Source: Thermoplasmata archaeon
GTDB taxonomy: Archaea; Thermoplasmatota; SW-10-69-26
Length of the DNA: 9,326 nt
NCBI GenBank assembly: GCA_003561665.1
Contig: PWVY01000336.1
Span: forward strand, 1-9,326
Direction of reading: 5' to 3'
Part shown: positions 6,440 through 9,326 of the stretch, piece after piece
Numbering within the stretch: the stretch's first letter is position 1
Layout of the letters: each line of letters begins with the position of its first letter
Translations under genes and position numbers: made by a program
Notes under the pieces: generated by a model
Told to the model about the DNA's origin: nothing
Databases searched by the model: none
What the model saw: only the letters and a program-made list of their open reading frames with translations

Positions 6440-8215
6440 TCACATGCCCCAAAGAGGCTCGTTCTCGCGCTTGATCTCTGCGACCTCGTTGAGAACCTCT
6501 TGCTCGTCAAGCGTCAACTCCTCGTCGCCAAGCGCCTGGTAATCCTTCCCTGGGATGTTCACGTAGTACGTTTCCCCTTGCTCCATCTGGCGACCGATCT
6601 GAACGCCCGAGACCGCGATGGCGACCTCTTCACCTTGCTTTGCCTCCGGGACCGTGTTGTCATCGAGCCGGATGCTTTGGATGCGGCCCACGACACGCCC
6701 CTGACTGGTGAGCACGCGCTGGTCTTGCCGGATGCGCCCTTTGAGAACGCGAACACCCATGATGGCCGGCTTACGCATACGGAAGGCGTGATCCGGCAAG
6801 AAACGGAACTTTCCTGGGAACGCGATCTCGCTTCGGGCATCCTCTTGGCGTTCGGCCTTCATGCTCTCAACGAACGCTTCGTAATCTTCGATCAACCGGT
6901 ACACGATGTCGCTCGTGATCAGTTCAACACCCGCCTCTCGAGCATCATCCTCCGCGTCCTGGCTCGCTTCGACGCCGAAACCCAGGATGACTTGGTGCTC
7001 GGGCTCGGGCAACGTCTCCGCATCGATGATATCGCGCGGACTGATGTCGCCAACCCGGGCCATGCGGATGGGGATCTCTGCCTCCTCCAACTCGAACGCG
7101 AGGGCCTCAAGGGACCCCAGCGTGTCCGCTTTCACGATGATGCCTTCATTGTCCTTGATCGAGATGTCCGCTGAGAGCTCGCTTGCGATCTCCTCTCGTA
7201 ACGCTTGAACGTCGCCCTCGTCCGCATCGTCGCTAAGAGCGAACAAGGGAGCACCAGGGACGACCTCATCGATGTCTGGCGCGCTGATCTTTAATCCACT
7301 CGCTGCTTGGACCTCTTCAACGCTGTTGAACCGCTCGCTTGGGTCCCTGATCTCCTCCAGCGGTTTGGGCTTCAGCAATGCCCGCACGTTCGTCACAACC
7401 GGGTCGTTGCGCGTACCCACCGTGATCTTGTCTCCCTCATGCAAGGTCCCATCGTACAGGATCACATCCAGCGTGCTCCCGAAACCACGCTCTTCCTTGA
7501 CCTCAAGAACCGTCGCTCGACCGGGAGCATCCAGATCAACGTCCAGCTGACCCTCGCCCTCCAAGAACCGCTGTGCAAGCCCCGTCATCACCAGCAAAAG
7601 GTCAGCGAGCCCCTCCCCTGTAAGCGCGCTGATGGGAACGATTGCCACGTTCTTCGTGAAATCCGTGATCTGATCGTAACGATCCGCCTGGAACCCGGCA
7701 TCATGGAGGTCCCCAATCAACGCGTACAACGCCTCCTGGAACCGGCCCTGCACCGTCTCCGTTTGCTCTTGGAACGACGCACCGAACGGGGTATCCTCCT
7801 TGGGATCCCAACCGTGCAAGCGGTCGATTTTGTTCGCAGCGACCACGAACGGGGTCTCGTTTCTTCGCAGGATCCCCAACGCCTCCTCCGTTTGAGGCAT
7901 CAACCCCTCTTGCACGTCCACGACGACGACCCCGATGTCCGCCAACGCGCCCCCTCGAGCCCTCAGCGTCGAGAACGCTCGGTGACCCGGCGTATCGATG
8001 AACAACAACCCCGGGACCGTGAACGAGCGCCCCTCCATGAGCGGGCCACACACACGCTCGATGGCATCGAGGGGGACCTCCGTGGCGCCGATATGCTGCG
8101 TGATGCCCCCGGCCTCGCCAGCAACGATGCTCGACCCCCGAACACGGTCGAGGAACGTCGTCTTGCCGTGGTCGACGTGACCGAGGACCGACACGATCGG
8201 TTGGCGGGTGACCAT
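6440..8215 (-). CDS. infB: Translation initiation factor aIF5B (IF2 homologue)
   Basis: This 591-residue GTPase promotes ribosomal subunit joining with initiator tRNA. It is the usual length of archaeal aIF5B, which lacks the long N-terminal extensions of bacterial IF2. All GTPase motifs are present: G1 GHVDHGKTT (12-20), the switch I segment GGITQHIGAT (36-45), G3 DTPGH (74-78), G4 NKID (128-131) and G5 SAL (196-198). Domain II begins at about 225 (APGRATVLEVKEERGFG). Domain III is at about 345-450, and domain IV, from about 470, has FRFLPDHAFRMRKPAIMGVRV. The C-terminal helices end with EIKRENEPLWGM. No intein interrupts G1 or G3, the sites where some archaeal infB genes carry one. ATG 8215 fits the family N-terminus and a TATA-like box 31 bases upstream, so the mRNA is probably nearly leaderless. 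Confidence 0.97.
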   Translation of the reverse strand: MVTRQPIVSVLGHVDHGKTTFLDRVRGSSIVAGEAGGITQHIGATEVPLDAIERVCGPLMEGRSFTVPGLLFIDTPGHRAFSTLRARGGALADIGVVVVDVQEGLMPQTEEALGILRRNETPFVVAANKIDRLHGWDPKEDTPFGASFQEQTETVQGRFQEALYALIGDLHDAGFQADRYDQITDFTKNVAIVPISALTGEGLADLLLVMTGLAQRFLEGEGQLDVDLDAPGRATVLEVKEERGFGSTLDVILYDGTLHEGDKITVGTRNDPVVTNVRALLKPKPLEEIRDPSERFNSVEEVQAASGLKISAPDIDEVVPGAPLFALSDDADEGDVQALREEIASELSADISIKDNEGIIVKADTLGSLEALAFELEEAEIPIRMARVGDISPRDIIDAETLPEPEHQVILGFGVEASQDAEDDAREAGVELITSDIVYRLIEDYEAFVESMKAERQEDARSEIAFPGKFRFLPDHAFRMRKPAIMGVRVLKGRIRQDQRVLTSQGRVVGRIQSIRLDDNTVPEAKQGEEVAIAVSGVQIGRQMEQGETYYVNIPGKDYQALGDEELTLDEQEVLNEVAEIKRENEPLWGM

Positions 8216-8240
8216 CTCGCCGGCCCGAACACACGGCCCT

Positions 8241-8250
8241 ACTTAAACCG
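8241..8250 (-). promoter_or_regulatory. TATA-like box for infB
   Basis: On the minus strand CGGTTTAAGT is the most AT-rich element near the infB start. It is centred about 31 bases before ATG 8215, the right distance for an archaeal TATA box and a transcript starting a few bases before or at the start codon. Confidence 0.5.
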
Positions 8251-8299
8251 TGCCCTAAGCGAGGGGTCGGGCGCCAATCCCCCGCCTTCGCCCAGCAGG

Positions 8300-8307
8300 A
8301 TTAAATA
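8300..8307 (+). promoter_or_regulatory. TATA-like box for the structured RNA region
   Basis: ATTAAATA stands out in otherwise GC-rich DNA and predicts a + strand transcript starting near 8328-8334. Its reverse complement TATTTAAT could also serve the minus strand, but lies too far (about 90 bases) from the infB start to be its main promoter. Confidence 0.45.
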
Positions 8308-8315
8308 GGGGCTTT

Positions 8316-8332
8316 GGGTTCCTTTCGAACCC
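8316..8332. repeat. GGGTTC/GAACCC inverted repeat, second exact 3' arm
   Basis: GGGTTC (8316-8321) and GAACCC (8327-8332) are a perfect 6-bp inverted repeat with a 5-base spacer, followed by CGCAT. The 13 bases from 8325 to 8337 are identical to 4639-4651. It overlaps the predicted transcription start, where a bound repressor or a 5' hairpin would matter. Confidence 0.35.
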
Positions 8333-8333
8333 C

Positions 8334-8602
8334 GCATGGACCTGAACGCAGACCGCATCCGCGGGACGCAAACCGCCGGTGGTGCACCGCTGGCAGGGTC
8401 CACGCGAGGAATGGGGGCATGGTGTAACCAGGGATCATGGTGGGCTCCAGTTATCCTGGGAATGATGACCGATTCGGGTCTGCTGAGACGGTCAGGATGC
8501 TGACTGACTGGAGCGCTGACCCGCGATAGGAGAGACCCGCCGATCTGGGTTCAAAACGATGCCGGGCCGACCCCGGCGGCGTGAAGATCCCAGTGCCCCC
8601 AT
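8334..8602 (+). ncRNA. Candidate structured RNA of unknown family (about 270 nt)
   Basis: This gene-poor stretch holds many inverted repeats that nest into one fold. The 5' part is closed by GCATGGACC-TG (8334-8344) with CA-G-GGTCCACGC (8394-8405), enclosing a hairpin CGGTG/CACCG (8377-8381, 8385-8389). The 3' part is closed by ATGGGGGCAT (8411-8420) with GTGCCCCCAT (8593-8602), continuing through GGGATC/GATCCC (8431-8436, 8586-8591). Inside are a long arm with GCTCCAGT/ACTGGAGC (8444-8451, 8507-8514), ATCCT/AGGAT and GACCG/CGGTC, and a GC hairpin GCCGGG/CCCGGC (8561-8566, 8572-8577). A TATA-like box precedes it and a terminator-like hairpin follows. CGCAAACCGCC (8368-8376 region) resembles a conserved RNase P or SRP RNA segment, but the hallmark RNase P GGAAAGTCC and the SRP helix 8 motif are absent. 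It may be a free RNA or a long leader of the membrane-protein gene. Confidence 0.45.
8336..8503 (+). CDS. Possible 55-residue small protein overlapping the RNA candidate
   Basis: ATG 8336 lies about 32 bases after the TATA-like box and opens a 55-codon frame to TGA 8501-8503. The product (start MDLNADRIRG, with GAWCNQGSWWAP in the middle) matches no family I know. The same bases form the paired arms described for the RNA candidate, and the terminator-like hairpin is 100 bases beyond the stop, so a chance frame within an RNA gene is at least as likely. Confidence 0.2.
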   Translation: MDLNADRIRGTQTAGGAPLAGSTRGMGAWCNQGSWWAPVILGMMTDSGLLRRSGC

Positions 8603-8603
8603 C

Positions 8604-8632
8604 GCCGGGGGGTTTTCCCCCCGGCTTCTTCT
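8604..8632 (+). terminator. Strong GC hairpin with T-rich tail
   Basis: GCCGGGGGG (8604-8612) and CCCCCCGGC (8617-8625) pair perfectly over 9 bp with a TTTT loop, followed by TTCTTCTC. It starts 2 bases after the closing stem of the RNA candidate, so it probably marks its 3' end or acts as an attenuator before the gene at 8687. The tail is pyrimidine-rich instead of pure T. Confidence 0.55.
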
Positions 8633-8686
8633 CACCTTTAGCTGTGCTCGTGGTGAAGAATCAAGCAGGGTTTTCAACCAGGTCTC

Positions 8687-9326
8687 ATGTGCAGGAGCGT
8701 GGTACAGCGAGCGTTGCTTTCCTTGGTCGTAGCCGCTCCCATCGGTGTCTTGGCTGCGTACCAGGGCATGCTCACGGCAGGGTTGCTCCCGTTGGCCCTT
8801 TTCGGTCCGTTGTACGCTGTATCTCGGTTGGCTTTCGAGCGGCCTTCGCGCGCTCGCATCGAGAGCGTTCGGTTGACCGTGACGGCAACCCTGGGAGCGG
8901 CGTTTGCTTTGTTGCCTGCATTGTTCTTCTTGGGGCGGGGGTTGGATCCGATCCCGGCGCGTTTGGCTGGTATCGGGTTGGGTTTGACTGCGGCGGGTCT
9001 TGGGGTGTTGGCTGGCTTGACGACGACGCCGCCCCCTCGGCCTTTGTCTCGTGAGGAGAGGCGGCGGTGGACGCTCGTTGAGGCGATGGGGGCATCGCAT
9101 GCGAAGGGGCTTGCTTTGTTGTTCTTGATTGCTTTGCCCGCTGCTGCGGGCATCGCGCTTTTGCGTGAGGCGCCATGGTTCGAGGTGGGGGATGGGAGGG
9201 GAACGTTGCCTGATGCGCTGTTCGGTGCGCTGAACGTGCAGGGGTGGTTGGTGTTGCCGAACCCGGAGGCAGTGTGGTTGCTCGTGGTCCCGTTGAGCTT
9301 GGCCCCTGTCGCGTTGGGGTTCTTGG
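8687..9326 (+). CDS. Polytopic membrane protein, N-terminal part (3' truncated by window)
   Basis: From ATG 8687 the frame stays open to the window end, giving 213 residues. It is mostly hydrophobic, with likely membrane segments at about residues 9-25, 28-46, 66-83, 91-111, 141-159 and 196-213. Short charged loops separate them, including an Arg-rich loop SREERRRW (121-128) that probably faces the cytoplasm. The first segment may instead be a signal anchor. No motif tells the function; I do not recognise the family. It follows the RNA candidate and its hairpin by 54 bases on the same strand, so it could be read from a long leader or from its own promoter; no clear TATA box is visible at 8655-8665. 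Other frames in this stretch lack a consistent protein character. Confidence 0.75.
   Translation, partial: MCRSVVQRALLSLVVAAPIGVLAAYQGMLTAGLLPLALFGPLYAVSRLAFERPSRARIESVRLTVTATLGAAFALLPALFFLGRGLDPIPARLAGIGLGLTAAGLGVLAGLTTTPPPRPLSREERRRWTLVEAMGASHAKGLALLFLIALPAAAGIALLREAPWFEVGDGRGTLPDALFGALNVQGWLVLPNPEAVWLLVVPLSLAPVALGFL

Noticed and set aside
7307..8308. 333-residue plus-strand frame opposite infB
   Set aside because: It mirrors the conserved GTPase gene on the other strand and has no family character of its own.
8545..8560. tRNA T-arm-like GGGTTCAAAA
   Set aside because: The flanking bases do not pair as a T stem and no acceptor, D or anticodon arm can be built around it.
8334..8602. RNase P RNA or SRP RNA
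   Set aside because: The CGCAAACCGCC segment looks similar, but there is no GGAAAGTCC or ACAGAA-type core for RNase P and no GGAA loop followed by AGCAG for SRP helix 8, on either strand.
8581..9054. 157-residue plus-strand frame and minus-strand frames (8492-9176) across the membrane-protein gene
   Set aside because: They are Arg/Pro/Ser-rich without motifs, whereas the other plus frame from 8687 is continuously open and strongly hydrophobic in helix-length blocks.
1..9326. CRISPR array, insertion sequence or tRNA-linked integration site
   Set aside because: No regularly spaced direct repeats, transposase or integrase motifs, or complete tRNA were found on either strand.

Overview
The window reads as archaeal chromosome, GC-rich and densely packed with mostly housekeeping genes. 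The archaeal call rests on three proteins read directly: the C-terminal end of a diphthamide synthase (Dph2), a full-length 591-residue aIF5B-type initiation factor, and a thiolase coupled by an ATGA overlap to a small zinc-ribbon/OB-fold (DUF35) protein, a pairing typical of archaea. Many starts appear leaderless or nearly so, with AT-rich TATA-like boxes about 25-35 bases upstream. A euryarchaeal, Thermoplasmata-like or marine-group lineage is my guess from gene content and is not proven.

Layout. 1-432: 3' end of dph2 (+). 534-1247: a VapBC-type toxin-antitoxin locus (+), with an intact PIN-domain toxin but an antitoxin frame broken by a one-base shift in a GGGG run. 1264-2814: the carboxyltransferase subunit of an acyl-CoA (probably propionyl-CoA) carboxylase (-). 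2920-3828: a divergent TIGR01777-family sugar-epimerase-like SDR protein (+). 3837-4541: biotin protein ligase (-), which would biotinylate the carrier of the carboxylase; the biotin carboxylase and carrier subunits lie outside the window. 4692-6401: a probable (+) transcription unit of a small Cys/His protein, a thiolase-fold protein and the DUF35 protein. 6440-8215: aIF5B (-), convergent with that unit. 8216-8686: a long intergenic region with a promoter for aIF5B and, on the + strand, a TATA-like box, a segment rich in nested inverted repeats that looks like a structured RNA of about 270 nt, and a strong GC hairpin followed by a T-rich run. 8687-end: the start of a polytopic membrane protein that runs off the window.

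The points most worth a second look are the unidentified structured RNA (8334-8632), the thiolase with Pro where the nucleophilic Cys is expected, the G-quadruplex-type tract at the start of birA, the frameshifted antitoxin beside an intact toxin, and a GGGTTC/GAACCC inverted repeat recurring in three divergent promoter regions. I found no CRISPR array, transposase, tRNA or rRNA gene.
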